DNA of 64,000 nt from Turneriella parva DSM 21527 (GCF_000266885.1 NC_018020.1:2046001-2110000); one strand, 5' to 3'. Shown: positions 9,278 to 16,109, counted from the first letter of the stretch. Notes: generated from the letters alone by a model not told the origin. Made by a program: numbers and translations.

Positions 9278-9749
9278 GGCGCACAGCCACACCGAAGAGA
9301 GCGTCACCTTTGCCGAACTCGACCTGCGGGTGCCGGGCGCGAGTGCAACGCTCATGGCCGAACACCGCGAACTCGACCGCGCATACGAAAACCTGAAGCG
9401 CGCATTCGAGGCCGAAGCGCACGTGGCAGAGCCTGAAAAATTCGCCGCTGATCTGAACCGTTTCAGCGCCGCGTTCCAGACCCACATGAACCGCGAAGAA
9501 GACGAGCTCGAACCCATGGTTTGGGCGCATTTCAGCGACGAAGAGATACATGAGCACCGCCGCCGCATCATGGCAGCCGACGGCCCCGAGAAGCTGCTCA
9601 AATATTTTCGCTTCGTTTTCTTCGCGCTGAATGAACAGCAAATCGCAGGCATGCTCGGGCGGCTCAAGGCCATGTTTCCCGAAGATGCCTACCGACGGGC
9701 CGAAGAGCTTGCCGCAGCCGCCAGCAAGCGCCGGCACATGCGTCTCTGA
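9237..9749 (+). pseudogene. Hemerythrin-like domain protein, 5'-truncated
   Basis: From 9237 the frame encodes a four-helix hemerythrin-like (HHE cation-binding) protein without its first helix. Iron-ligand-type residues are visible in IEAHSHTEES, MAEHRELDRAY and FQTHMNREEDELEP, and the C-terminal part continues normally to RRHMRL. The family usually starts about 35-45 residues earlier with a conserved histidine in helix 1; here that part is replaced by the remains of the AraC gene in another frame. An open frame with a TTG at 9144 could still give a chimeric N terminus, but that stretch is AraC-coding DNA read out of phase. Likely a remnant of a non-haem iron, oxygen or NO sensing protein. 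Confidence 0.65.
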
Positions 9750-9788
9750 AATCTATTTACCATGCGATGCCGCTCGCCGCGGTATCCC

Positions 9789-10184
9789 ATGGAAATTCTA
9801 CTCAAAGCGGGCGCAGTGTTCATGATCATCGCGCTCGCACTCGCATGGTTGCTCGTCGCGGTAAAATACCTTGGCCTTTTCGGCGGATTCATCACGAACG
9901 CAAAATATCTACTCAGTGCACACCTCGACTACATCTTTATGGCGATTCTAAACTGGCTCACCTTCGCGCTCTTCAACCAACTACACCTACCCGCAGCAAA
10001 AGAAATGCTGTGGCTGATCGTCGCCGGCTCAGCGCTCAACCCGGCGCTCTTCGTGTTCTTATCGATTAAACCCGACGTGAAGAAGTCGATCTTCTCACCC
10101 TTCGGCATGGCCTCGGGTTTTTCTTTCACGCTGACGAGCGCCGGTTACGGGTGGGCGGCCTTGGTGGTGGGTGGATTTTTGTAG
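9789..10184 (+). CDS. Small integral membrane protein, unknown
   Basis: The 131-residue protein has four predicted transmembrane segments (about 7-26, 39-58, 73-92 and 108-130) and short loops, including LLSAHLDYIFMA and the lysine/aspartate loop IKPDVKKS. ATG at 9789 is chosen because the nine codons upstream are arginine-rich and out of character. I do not recognise a family with confidence; the SAHLDY stretch recalls small four-helix membrane proteins related to styrene-oxide isomerase or hydroxylaminobenzene mutase, but this is weak. Its stop lies 21 bp before the first cassette boundary, so it marks the left edge of the accessory island. Confidence 0.7.
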   Translation: MEILLKAGAVFMIIALALAWLLVAVKYLGLFGGFITNAKYLLSAHLDYIFMAILNWLTFALFNQLHLPAAKEMLWLIVAGSALNPALFVFLSIKPDVKKSIFSPFGMASGFSFTLTSAGYGWAALVVGGFL

Positions 10185-10229
10185 GGGTGTTGCGGGGAAA
10201 ACTAGTTGGCTGCCATAAGCGAGGAACAT

Positions 10230-11024
10230 ATGAATCACTTTAAAATGCGAAATCTAACGAGTAAAGCCATGTTTCTCGGCGTTTTAGCCCTGGCATATTG
10301 GCTTTTAATTTTCGTCACCATAAATGTTTTTGATTTGAAGATATTTCGTGAGAAACTGACGGAGCTATTTGCCTTTAGCATTCTGGGTATTTTGGCTCTA
10401 ATAGCCGCGTCCTTTCTGTTCAATATCGTTTCAAATCTTACAATAATCGCAGATTCAGTACATAAGGACACAAAAAGCGAAATTGCAGCTTCTAAATTTC
10501 ATTACGGTTGGTACCTGATTTCTATGCCAATCGTCATATTGCTTTTGTTCTCCGGGCACTGGCTTACCGTTAAGAAGAAGGAGTCTCTCTTACTGCGAAA
10601 TGCCGAAGAAATTACCAAAAAGTACGAAGTTGATTTTAACACACTTTTAGACTATAAATTCTCAGAAAAATACCTGAAAACGGCTAGAAATTCCCTTTAC
10701 TTAATGAGTAAGTTCGACGAACATTTTCCTGAGGTTTCAATAGTTTTCCAAGTTTCTCATAAAGGAAAGCAACTGTTTGTCTGCTTTGATAGCCAATCGA
10801 GGTGGTCAGAACATGACACAAATGAGGAAACTGACCACATTTGTCGGACCGGAAAAAATGAACGAGCATATATGAATAAAATCTTCACTAATGCTGAGAA
10901 GCTTCCACCACTATTTGAGTCAAATGCAGGGCATTATAAGCTGTTTTATCCAGTCAAACAGGCAGGTCGTACTGGTGTATTGGTTCTCTCTGATTATCAG
11001 AGGTACGGGAAAATTGGCTCTTGA
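10230..11024 (+). CDS. Cassette 1: membrane protein, unknown
   Basis: The 264-residue protein has three predicted transmembrane segments (about 13-33, 43-66 and 88-106) followed by a soluble C-terminal region of about 150 residues with no family I recognise. The ATG at 10230 has a good purine-rich GAGGA site 5-9 bp upstream. The gene is clearly more AT-rich than the core genes to its left, fitting horizontal acquisition. It fills a complete cassette: the boundary box GTTGGCT lies 25 bp upstream, and its complement AGCCAAC begins 10 bp after the stop. The sense orientation matches most other cassettes. Function unknown. Confidence 0.8.
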   Translation: MNHFKMRNLTSKAMFLGVLALAYWLLIFVTINVFDLKIFREKLTELFAFSILGILALIAASFLFNIVSNLTIIADSVHKDTKSEIAASKFHYGWYLISMPIVILLLFSGHWLTVKKKESLLLRNAEEITKKYEVDFNTLLDYKFSEKYLKTARNSLYLMSKFDEHFPEVSIVFQVSHKGKQLFVCFDSQSRWSEHDTNEETDHICRTGKNERAYMNKIFTNAEKLPPLFESNAGHYKLFYPVKQAGRTGVLVLSDYQRYGKIGS

Positions 11025-11034
11025 CGCTTACGGC

Positions 11035-11360
11035 AGCCAACAAAATTTACCTGCTGCGCTCCCTGCGGTGCTCCGGGTTTTGCGGCGCAAAACCCCGGCT
11101 CCACCGAAGACGGAGACTCGCCTACGGCTCGTCACGCGTGCTCTGAAGACAGAGACCCGAAGACGGGTCACGGCCCTATGCGCCAAAGATGCCTTCGTCG
11201 CACAAGCGGGACGCTTGTTTTGTGCTCCACCTAGGACGGAGACTCGGCTTCGCCTCGTCGCCGGCAGGCGCTTCGGGCACATTTGATGACGCAAAATGGC
11301 TTTACCGGTTGAAATAATGACACAGGCGTCATCAAGCGTCAGGTAAATTCCACGTTGTGC
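11035..11360. repeat. attC-like element of cassette 1 (326 bp)
   Basis: The element starts with AGCCAAC (complement of the box at 10205) and ends at GTTGTGC, the boundary of cassette 2. Outer arms AATTTACCTG and CAGGTAAATT are perfectly complementary. Inside are several GC-rich hairpins, including GGGTTTTGCG/CGCAAAACCC and CCCGAAGACGGG. The tail has ATGACGC...GCGTCAT arms around GGCTTTAC. It is about 85-90 percent identical by eye to the elements at 12212 and 15109 over the first 220 bp. Confidence 0.8.
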
Positions 11361-11375
11361 GAAACTCCCTACCTT

Positions 11376-12203
11376 ATGAGCATACTCACTAATGACGGTA
11401 ATTATGACCCAGAAGGTGTCTTCGAACTATTTAAAAAATTTGACCTTGGTTTGCGCGGTTTAGACCCAGGCGGCAAATTCCACGTCGAAATTTGCAGTCA
11501 GTTCTATGTGAAGTATTTAGTTCAGTTTAGAACCCTAATTGACTTTACCCGAGGGCAAAAGATTCGGTTAGAAAACGAGGAATACTTGATATACGATTCT
11601 TATTCAAGCCTATCAATTTCGCGCGCGCTACTTGAGAATTTTCTCAATTTTGCCTATATCTATACGACACCGAAAAGTGAGCCTGAAACAGTTTTTCGCT
11701 TCAATTGCTGGCATTTAAAGGGACTAATTGAACAAGTTTCTACCGTCGAATACAGACCAAATATGCGCGATAATCACGGCAAATCAATTGCTGCGACAGA
11801 AGCGAAGATTGCCAATTTGGTTGCTGAATTATCGGCAGATCCCATTTTTAAGGCTTTGCCTGAAGATAGAAAGAAGAGAATTCTGAACGGCAAAGGCTGG
11901 CAGGTAATGAAGAGGACAGAAATTGCCCAGGCGGCGGGAATCAATGCAAGCGTTCTCAAAACTTATTTTATTCACGCTTCGGCTTACGCACATACCGATT
12001 CAATTAGCCTTTTACAGAACTATAAGGCTGGTATGAAACGACATAAGGATCTTGCCGACCATGCATCTACGTTTATAGCAATGATAACTGTGAAATTTCT
12101 ATGGGACTTAATTGGCCTATTTCCAACGGCAAAGATGCATTTTCCCGATACTGAACTGGCGCATATCAGGGTCAGTGCTGAGCAATTGGCACGCGTAAGG
12201 TAG
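11376..12203 (+). CDS. Cassette 2: hypothetical soluble protein
   Basis: The 275-residue protein starts at ATG 11376, 16 bp into the cassette; the seven preceding in-frame codons begin at the boundary box and are unlikely to be coding. It is mostly helical with no signal peptide or clear membrane segment. The stretch SYSSLSISRALLENFLNFAYI and the later HASAYAHTDSISLL resemble DUF5677-like proteins of mobile elements, but this is a tentative impression. Base composition is AT-rich, like the other cassette genes. It ends 8 bp before the element box GCACAAC. Function unknown; a defence or abortive-infection role is possible from context only. Confidence 0.75.
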   Translation: MSILTNDGNYDPEGVFELFKKFDLGLRGLDPGGKFHVEICSQFYVKYLVQFRTLIDFTRGQKIRLENEEYLIYDSYSSLSISRALLENFLNFAYIYTTPKSEPETVFRFNCWHLKGLIEQVSTVEYRPNMRDNHGKSIAATEAKIANLVAELSADPIFKALPEDRKKRILNGKGWQVMKRTEIAQAAGINASVLKTYFIHASAYAHTDSISLLQNYKAGMKRHKDLADHASTFIAMITVKFLWDLIGLFPTAKMHFPDTELAHIRVSAEQLARVR

Positions 12204-12211
12204 CGAGCGTC

Positions 12212-12516
12212 GCACAACAAAAGTTACCTGCTGCGCTCCCTGCGGTGCTCCGGGTTTTGCGGCGCAAAACCCCGACTCCACCGAAGACGGAGACTCGCCT
12301 ACGGCTCATCACGCGAGCTCTGAAGACAGAGACCCGAAGACGGGTCACGGCCCTACGCGCCAAAGAAGCCTTCGTCGCACAAACGGGACGTTTGTTTGGT
12401 GCTCCACCTAGGACGGAGACTCGGCTTCGCCTCGTCGCAGGCAGGCGCTTCGGGCAGATTTTGGCTTGCCGTGAAGACACGGCCAGCCAAAACCTCAAGT
12501 AGATTCCACGTTGTGT
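12212..12516. repeat. attC-like element of cassette 2 (305 bp)
   Basis: It begins with GCACAAC, the exact complement of the cassette 2 boundary GTTGTGC at 11354, and ends at GTTGTGT, start of cassette 3. The first 240 bp closely match the element at 11035. The tail differs: here a 15-bp hairpin TTTTGGCTTGCCGTG (12459) / CACGGCCAGCCAAAA (12478) replaces the GGCTTTAC-containing tail. Complementarity with the cassette start extends to 17 of 20 positions. Confidence 0.8.
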
Positions 12517-12530
12517 GAAACTTGCGGGGA

Positions 12531-12854
12531 CTAATCTATAAGCATTTCTCGCAAAACTGACTTAACTGAGCCAATGGCTTCAATATTGACCTTACCAAGC
12601 TTCTTAACTAAACGCGCTTTATCGACCGTACGAATCTGGTCGAGGACTATATATCCGGTCTTCTTCTTGAATACTGTTTTCACTCGTGTCGGATAATTTC
12701 GCGAAACAGTTGTCATAGGGGCGATGATTATCGTAGAAATATTACCATTCATCTCATTTGGTGATATGATAAGGCAGGGCCTGGTTTTCTTAATCTCATG
12801 GCCGATAGTCGGATCAAGATTTATCAGAAATACGTCGTATTGTTCCACTACCAT
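12531..12854 (-). CDS. Cassette 3: MazF/PemK-type mRNA interferase toxin
   Basis: The 107-residue protein is a typical MazF/PemK/CcdB-fold endoribonuclease: YDVFLINLDPTIGHEIKKTRP at the N terminus, CLIISPN, IIAPMTT, and YIVLDQIRTVDKARLVKKLG. It cuts mRNA when its antitoxin is lost. Length is standard. It lies on the minus strand, downstream of and overlapping by 7 bp the antitoxin gene, the usual antitoxin-toxin order. Being antisense to the array, the pair must carry its own promoter. Toxin-antitoxin pairs are a well-known cassette type thought to stabilise large integron arrays, which fits this context. Confidence 0.92.
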   Translation of the reverse strand: MVVEQYDVFLINLDPTIGHEIKKTRPCLIISPNEMNGNISTIIIAPMTTVSRNYPTRVKTVFKKKTGYIVLDQIRTVDKARLVKKLGKVNIEAIGSVKSVLREMLID

Positions 12855-13096
12855 TGCCAGTCTCGATCTGCCGCATCTGTGAAATCGGGCATTAATAATC
12901 TATCATCCCGGTTTGTCGCCATCTCTTTGAATTTCTTTGCCCAACCTGCTCGAGCCTTACTTTTAATCGGTTTCAAGAGAAGTCCATCTTTCGTCGAAGT
13001 GACATCCACCTCATCTTCGATATGGTATTGTTCCAAAATACTTTTGGGGATACGCAGCCCTTTCGAGTTGCCCACCTTTACTATCTGCAAGATCAT
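12848..13096 (-). CDS. Cassette 3: AbrB/MazE-type antitoxin
   Basis: The 82-residue protein starts with the AbrB/MazE swapped-hairpin DNA-binding motif (ILQIVKVGNSKGLRIPKSILEQY...) and has an acidic/aromatic C-terminal tail (RLLMPDFTDAADRDWQW) of the kind that wraps the toxin. ATG at 13096 is preferred to a TTG three codons upstream, which adds residues not seen in the family. It should neutralise the MazF-like toxin encoded next and repress the pair through a palindrome just upstream (13109-13121). Confidence 0.9.
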   Translation of the reverse strand: MILQIVKVGNSKGLRIPKSILEQYHIEDEVDVTSTKDGLLLKPIKSKARAGWAKKFKEMATNRDDRLLMPDFTDAADRDWQW

Positions 13097-13108
13097 ACCG
13101 ATCAAGCA

Positions 13109-13121
13109 ATTACATTGTAAT
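13109..13121. promoter_or_regulatory. Probable MazE operator palindrome
   Basis: A perfect 6-1-6 inverted repeat, ATTACA-T-TGTAAT, lies 12 bp upstream of the antitoxin start. Read on the minus strand it also contains a TACAAT hexamer that could be a -10 element. Such palindromes are where MazE/AbrB antitoxins bind to autoregulate. No convincing -35 at standard spacing was found. Confidence 0.5.
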
Positions 13122-13160
13122 CACTTCGTCAAGTTTTTCGATTCCGAACCCGCAAACTTC

Positions 13161-13438
13161 AGACAACAAATTTTCTCTGCTGCGCTCCCTGCGGTGCTCC
13201 GGGTTTTGCGGCCCAAAACCCCGACTCTACCGAAGACGGAGACTCGCCTACGGCTCGTCACGCTTGCTCTGAAAGCAGCGCCGCCGAAGACGGGTTGCGT
13301 GATTACGCGCCAGAGATGCCCTGCGCCCGGCCAAGCGGGAGCTTGGTTTTGCCGGACTCGGGCGGGCGCTTCGGGCATATTTTTGGCTTGCCGTGAAGAC
13401 ACGGCCAGCCAAAACCTCGAATAGATTTCGCGCTGTAC
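13161..13438. repeat. attC-like element of cassette 3 (278 bp)
   Basis: It starts with AGACAAC; the cassette's own start box GTTGTGT would predict ACACAAC, one mismatch. Beyond the box the cassette ends still match: TGAA then TTGCGGG on both sides. The core resembles the elements at 11035 and 12212, but the middle section (about 13270-13360) has diverged. The 3' tail hairpin TTTTGGCTTGCCGTG at 13381 is identical to that of the cassette 2 element. The terminal box is GCTGTAC, a degenerate GTTRRRY with C at position 2. Confidence 0.75.
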
Positions 13439-13451
13439 TCCGTTGCCAGAG

Positions 13452-13994
13452 ATGAGTTTTTCAAGAATTGAAACCGAAAGATTGATTCTTCGCACCTGGC
13501 GGCGCGAAGACCTCAATGACTTTGCTGAGATGAATGCCGACCTAGAAGTCATGCGTTTTTTCCCCACCACTTTAACCTCAGAGGAATCGAACATATTATT
13601 TGACAAAATAGTGGGTCACTTCGAAGAGAAAGGCTTTGGTCTATTTGCGCTTGAGACAAGGGAGACTCAGGAATTCATTGGTTTTACTGGACTTTCGACA
13701 ATAACCTTTCAAGCGCCCTTTTCAGAAATTATAGAATTAGGTTGGCGAATCATTCGAAAATATCAATGCAGAGGCTATGCAACTGAAGCAGCAAATGCTG
13801 CGAAGAACTATGCCTTCCATAAGCTCGGGTTCAAGTCACTTGTGGCATTCACGGTGCCTGAAAATGTGGCATCCAGACGGGTCATGGAAAAGATTGGTAT
13901 GATTCGCAATCCTGATGAGGATTTTGATCACCCGAGAGTTCCGCAACAACATCCACTTCGCCGACATGTGCTATACCGGGTGAAAGCGAGCTAA
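13452..13994 (+). CDS. Cassette 4: GNAT acetyltransferase (RimJ/RimL type)
   Basis: The 180-residue protein is a RimJ/RimL-type N-acetyltransferase (Acetyltransf_3): the opening ETERLILRTWRREDLNDFAEM, the substrate-side strand ELGWRIIRKYQCRGYATEAA with the acetyl-CoA-binding Q/R-x-x-G-x-A/G pattern, and VPENVASRRVMEKIGM near the C terminus are all typical. Substrate is unknown; this subfamily modifies ribosomal proteins, small amines or antibiotics. ATG at 13452 lies 14 bp inside the cassette. Acetyltransferases are common integron passengers. The stop is 17 bp before the 3' element box. Confidence 0.9.
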   Translation: MSFSRIETERLILRTWRREDLNDFAEMNADLEVMRFFPTTLTSEESNILFDKIVGHFEEKGFGLFALETRETQEFIGFTGLSTITFQAPFSEIIELGWRIIRKYQCRGYATEAANAAKNYAFHKLGFKSLVAFTVPENVASRRVMEKIGMIRNPDEDFDHPRVPQQHPLRRHVLYRVKAS

Positions 13995-14011
13995 TATGAA
14001 CGGGCAACGGT

Positions 14012-14236
14012 TTACAACAAAATTTAGCCGCTGCGCGCGCGACCACCTGCGGCTGGGTCGTGTGCTCGGCCTCGGTCGCCAGGAGTCGTTGACGCCGCAC
14101 GCACGTGACGTGCATTCGGTGCGGCGCAACGAGGCGACCTTCAGCAAATTAATAGTGCGCCAAGCCGCGGCTTTCGAATGAAGACCGCACTTATTGCGCG
14201 ATGCGCTATCGACTTCAAGTAAATTCCGTGTTGTCT
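14012..14236. repeat. attC-like element of cassette 4 (225 bp, divergent type)
   Basis: It starts with TTACAAC; GTTGTAAACCGTTGCC (its complement, extending into the cassette) matches the cassette start GCTGTACTCCGTTGCC at 14 of 16 positions counting the mutated box. The ends AAAATTT and AAATTCC are shared with the other elements, but the interior is different, with CGCACGCACGTGACGTGC-like palindromes and GCGCGATGCGC. It is a second structural type of the same site class. Confidence 0.7.
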
Positions 14237-14303
14237 GCCATGGTTGAACATGTTATTCGCCGCCATCCATGGCGGTGCACGATGCCTGTGTGTTGAAAAT
14301 TGC

Positions 14304-15062
14304 ATGAAGAACAATAAGAAGCGATATGATTGGTTACGTCCAACGATACGTGATTGGGCTGCATTTGCAATCTTCGTAATTTTTAGCGCGGTCACGCCTT
14401 TGGTTTTTTCGAACAATAGCGATTTAGGCATATATTGCTTAGTCTTTTTTGGCTTTGGTAGCACCGTTGCCGGTCTAACTGTTTTTCGGAAGATTCGCGA
14501 AAGTAAATTTGATGGTTCATCGGTTGATGTCATTGGCGGCGTAGCAATTAGACCTTCGCGCCTACGCTTGATGGTGTATGCCTTTGGACTTTCTATTTTT
14601 GGCGCGACGATGGCTGTTTTTGGCACCGGGATGCCCATATTTCTCAGGCTAATTGGGGGCGGCCTCTTGGCTCTAGGGATAACAATGGTGATCTTAGGCC
14701 TTCTAAAGAAGTTACCAGCAGGTTTCATCCGCTTCGACGTTGATCGTTTCGTCCTGGGAAATAGGCGTTATACTATCGGCATAGAATGGGACAATATGGC
14801 CCGAATCGAACCGGGCAACATACATGATAATTCCGCCGTGTTCGTCTGGTTAAAATCTCCGCAAGCGATTCAGGTCGAGCCATCCAAATCAATTACTTCC
14901 GCTCTAAAATCCATCTCATGGACTGAACAATGGTACGGTGCACATTTGGCGTTAATTACGGAAATATATGGTCTGCCAGGCCCCATGGTTGCAGCTGCTT
15001 TAACTCGATATAAATCCCATCCAGAGGCAAGAGAAGAGCTTAGAAACAAATACATAACTTAA
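14304..15062 (+). CDS. Cassette 5: membrane protein with PH-like domain
   Basis: The 252-residue protein has about four hydrophobic segments (roughly 14-32, 39-58, 95-112 and 115-134) followed by a soluble beta-rich region (FDVDRFVLGNRRYTIGIEWDNMARIE...) resembling bacterial PH-like domains of the STM3941 type; this match is tentative. ATG at 14304 is chosen over 14244 because the first 20 codons upstream overlap a small palindrome near the cassette edge and look non-coding. No strong ribosome site is visible. Function unknown. The gene is followed by the hairpin CCCGGCC/GGCCGGG (about 15070-15089) within the cassette, possibly a terminator. Confidence 0.75.
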   Translation: MKNNKKRYDWLRPTIRDWAAFAIFVIFSAVTPLVFSNNSDLGIYCLVFFGFGSTVAGLTVFRKIRESKFDGSSVDVIGGVAIRPSRLRLMVYAFGLSIFGATMAVFGTGMPIFLRLIGGGLLALGITMVILGLLKKLPAGFIRFDVDRFVLGNRRYTIGIEWDNMARIEPGNIHDNSAVFVWLKSPQAIQVEPSKSITSALKSISWTEQWYGAHLALITEIYGLPGPMVAAALTRYKSHPEAREELRNKYIT

Positions 15063-15108
15063 TAATGGCCCGGCCGTCCATGGCCGGGCTCGATTGTGCA
15101 ACCACGGC

Positions 15109-15477
15109 AGACAACAAAATTTACCTGCTGCGCTCCGAAGCGGAAACCTGCGGATTCGCGTAGCGAATCCTTGGTCGCGCTGCGGAGCTCCGGGTTTTGC
15201 GGCGCAAAACCCCGACTTCACCGAAACGGAGACTCGCCTGCGGCTCGTCACGCTTGCTCTGAAAGCAGCGCCGTAGAAGCTGGGTCGCGTCCCTGCGCGC
15301 CAGAGATACCTTCGTCGCACAAGCGGGACGTTTGTTCGGTGCTCCACCTAGGACGGAGACTCGGCTTCGCCTCGTCGCAGGCAGGCGCTTTGGGCACATT
15401 TGATGGCGCAAATTGGCTTTACAGCCCAAAATTATGCCATACGCGTCACCGAGCGTCAGGGAGATTTAGCCTTGTAC
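15109..15477. repeat. attC-like element of cassette 5 (369 bp)
   Basis: It starts with AGACAAC, exact complement of the cassette 5 box GTTGTCT at 14230; complementarity extends to 18 of 20 positions (GTTGTCTGCCATGGTTGAAC at the start). It has the common core plus an extra internal hairpin GGATTCGCGTAGCGAATCC near 15153. The tail contains ATTGGCTTTACAG (15412) and CATACGCG (15438). The terminal box is CTTGTAC, where G of GTTRRRY is replaced by C. This is the longest element of the array. Confidence 0.8.
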
Positions 15478-15501
15478 GCAATCTTTCGCAAAAACTTACT
15501 C

Positions 15502-16014
15502 ATGAATCATTTGAGCCTGTTACAGATCAAAAATCTGGTAAGAAAGAAGGCGATGCTAATTTCGGCCCCGAATAATTACCTGCCCTCATTCGGCAAACCC
15601 ACTTACGACGCGCATCCCCATATAGAACTCAATAACCAAAAATATCACTATGTAATTCTTGAGAGAGGCAAAGAATCGGAACGTAGAAGCACTCCAGACC
15701 TGGAGGAGTTTTTTTACTGGATATTTAAGGCAATAACCTGGTCAATGGCTGTTGATTTTGAGCTTTCAAACCGGATAATTGGCGAGGATTGCAGGCGAAT
15801 GATTTTCCAAAAGCAATCAGAATTATTGGGGGCTTTGGATCAGAATTGGCAGCGGAGGTTCGGCTCAGAAACGGCGCAGTTATTGCAGCAGTTCCCTTTC
15901 GATGATGTGGCTGGGTTGAGAGCTTCTTATAGCGGGCGCCTGAGAAAGAAAGGCTTTGCTGAAAGTACCATTGAAAAATTGGCATTTAGAAAGTTCCCAA
16001 AGGTTGTACCGTAG
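15502..16014 (+). CDS. Cassette 6: Imm63-like immunity protein
   Basis: The 170-residue protein resembles immunity family Imm63: LPSFGKPTYDAHPHIELN, YHYVILERGKESERR, DLEEFFYWIFKAITWSMAVDFEL, IIGEDCRRMIFQKQSELLGALDQNW and a late QFPFDD motif follow the pattern I know for that family. Such proteins neutralise polymorphic or contact-dependent toxins. No cognate toxin gene is visible nearby. ATG at 15502 is the first methionine inside the cassette. The cassette's 3' element is truncated directly after the stop, so the C terminus could also have been altered by the same deletion. Assignment is by memory of family pattern, not a search. Confidence 0.6.
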   Translation: MNHLSLLQIKNLVRKKAMLISAPNNYLPSFGKPTYDAHPHIELNNQKYHYVILERGKESERRSTPDLEEFFYWIFKAITWSMAVDFELSNRIIGEDCRRMIFQKQSELLGALDQNWQRRFGSETAQLLQQFPFDDVAGLRASYSGRLRKKGFAESTIEKLAFRKFPKVVP

Positions 16015-16109
16015 CGCCACCGAAGCCAGGCAGGCACTTTGGGCACGCTATTCCCGCGAATCGGCTTTACAGATTGAAATAATCGCGTATGCGTAGACGA
16101 ATGTTGGGC
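16015..16109. repeat. Truncated attC-like element of cassette 6
   Basis: Only the 3' portion of the element is present: GGCAGGC, GGGCACGC, GGCTTTACAG (16063-16072), TTGAAATAAT and the terminal box GTTGGGC (16103-16109), all alignable to the last 90 bp of the element at 11035. The 5' box and common core are missing, consistent with a deletion that removed the R'' side and left the boundary of cassette 7. Confidence 0.65.

Larger units (their letters stand above)
10205..16109. mobile_element. Integron-like gene-cassette array with giant attC-like sites, no integrase in window
   Basis: Recurrent elements divide this segment into six consecutive cassettes, and a seventh begins at 16104. Boundaries are GTTRRRY-like boxes: GTTGGCT at 10205, GTTGTGC at 11354, GTTGTGT at 12510, GCTGTAC at 13432, GTTGTCT at 14230, CTTGTAC at 15471 and GTTGGGC at 16103. 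For cassettes 1, 2 and 5 the exact reverse complement of the cassette's own first box occurs at the start of its 3' element (11035, 12212, 15109). Cassettes 3 and 4 show it with 1 and 2 mismatches. This is how R'' and R' boxes pair when an integron cassette is circular. Cassettes are 632-1241 bp, hold one gene or one toxin-antitoxin pair, and are more AT-rich than the core. No integrase gene is present, so this is an integrase-less cassette cluster or a distal part of a larger integron. Confidence 0.75.

Noticed and set aside
11028-11294. Minus-strand arginine/serine-rich open frame over the cassette 1 element (similar ones at 12172, 13121 and 15121)
   Set aside because: These are translations of the structured, GC-rich attC-like repeats. 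The similarity between the frames follows from the DNA repeat, and they have no ribosome sites or family match.
12245-12502. Plus-strand open frame within the cassette 2 element
   Set aside because: It is the repeat core read in frame; it is matched by DNA identity to the other elements and is not a gene.
10205-16109. CRISPR array
   Set aside because: The repeats are 225-369 bp and the intervening segments are genes of 0.6-1.2 kb, so the layout does not fit CRISPR repeats and spacers.
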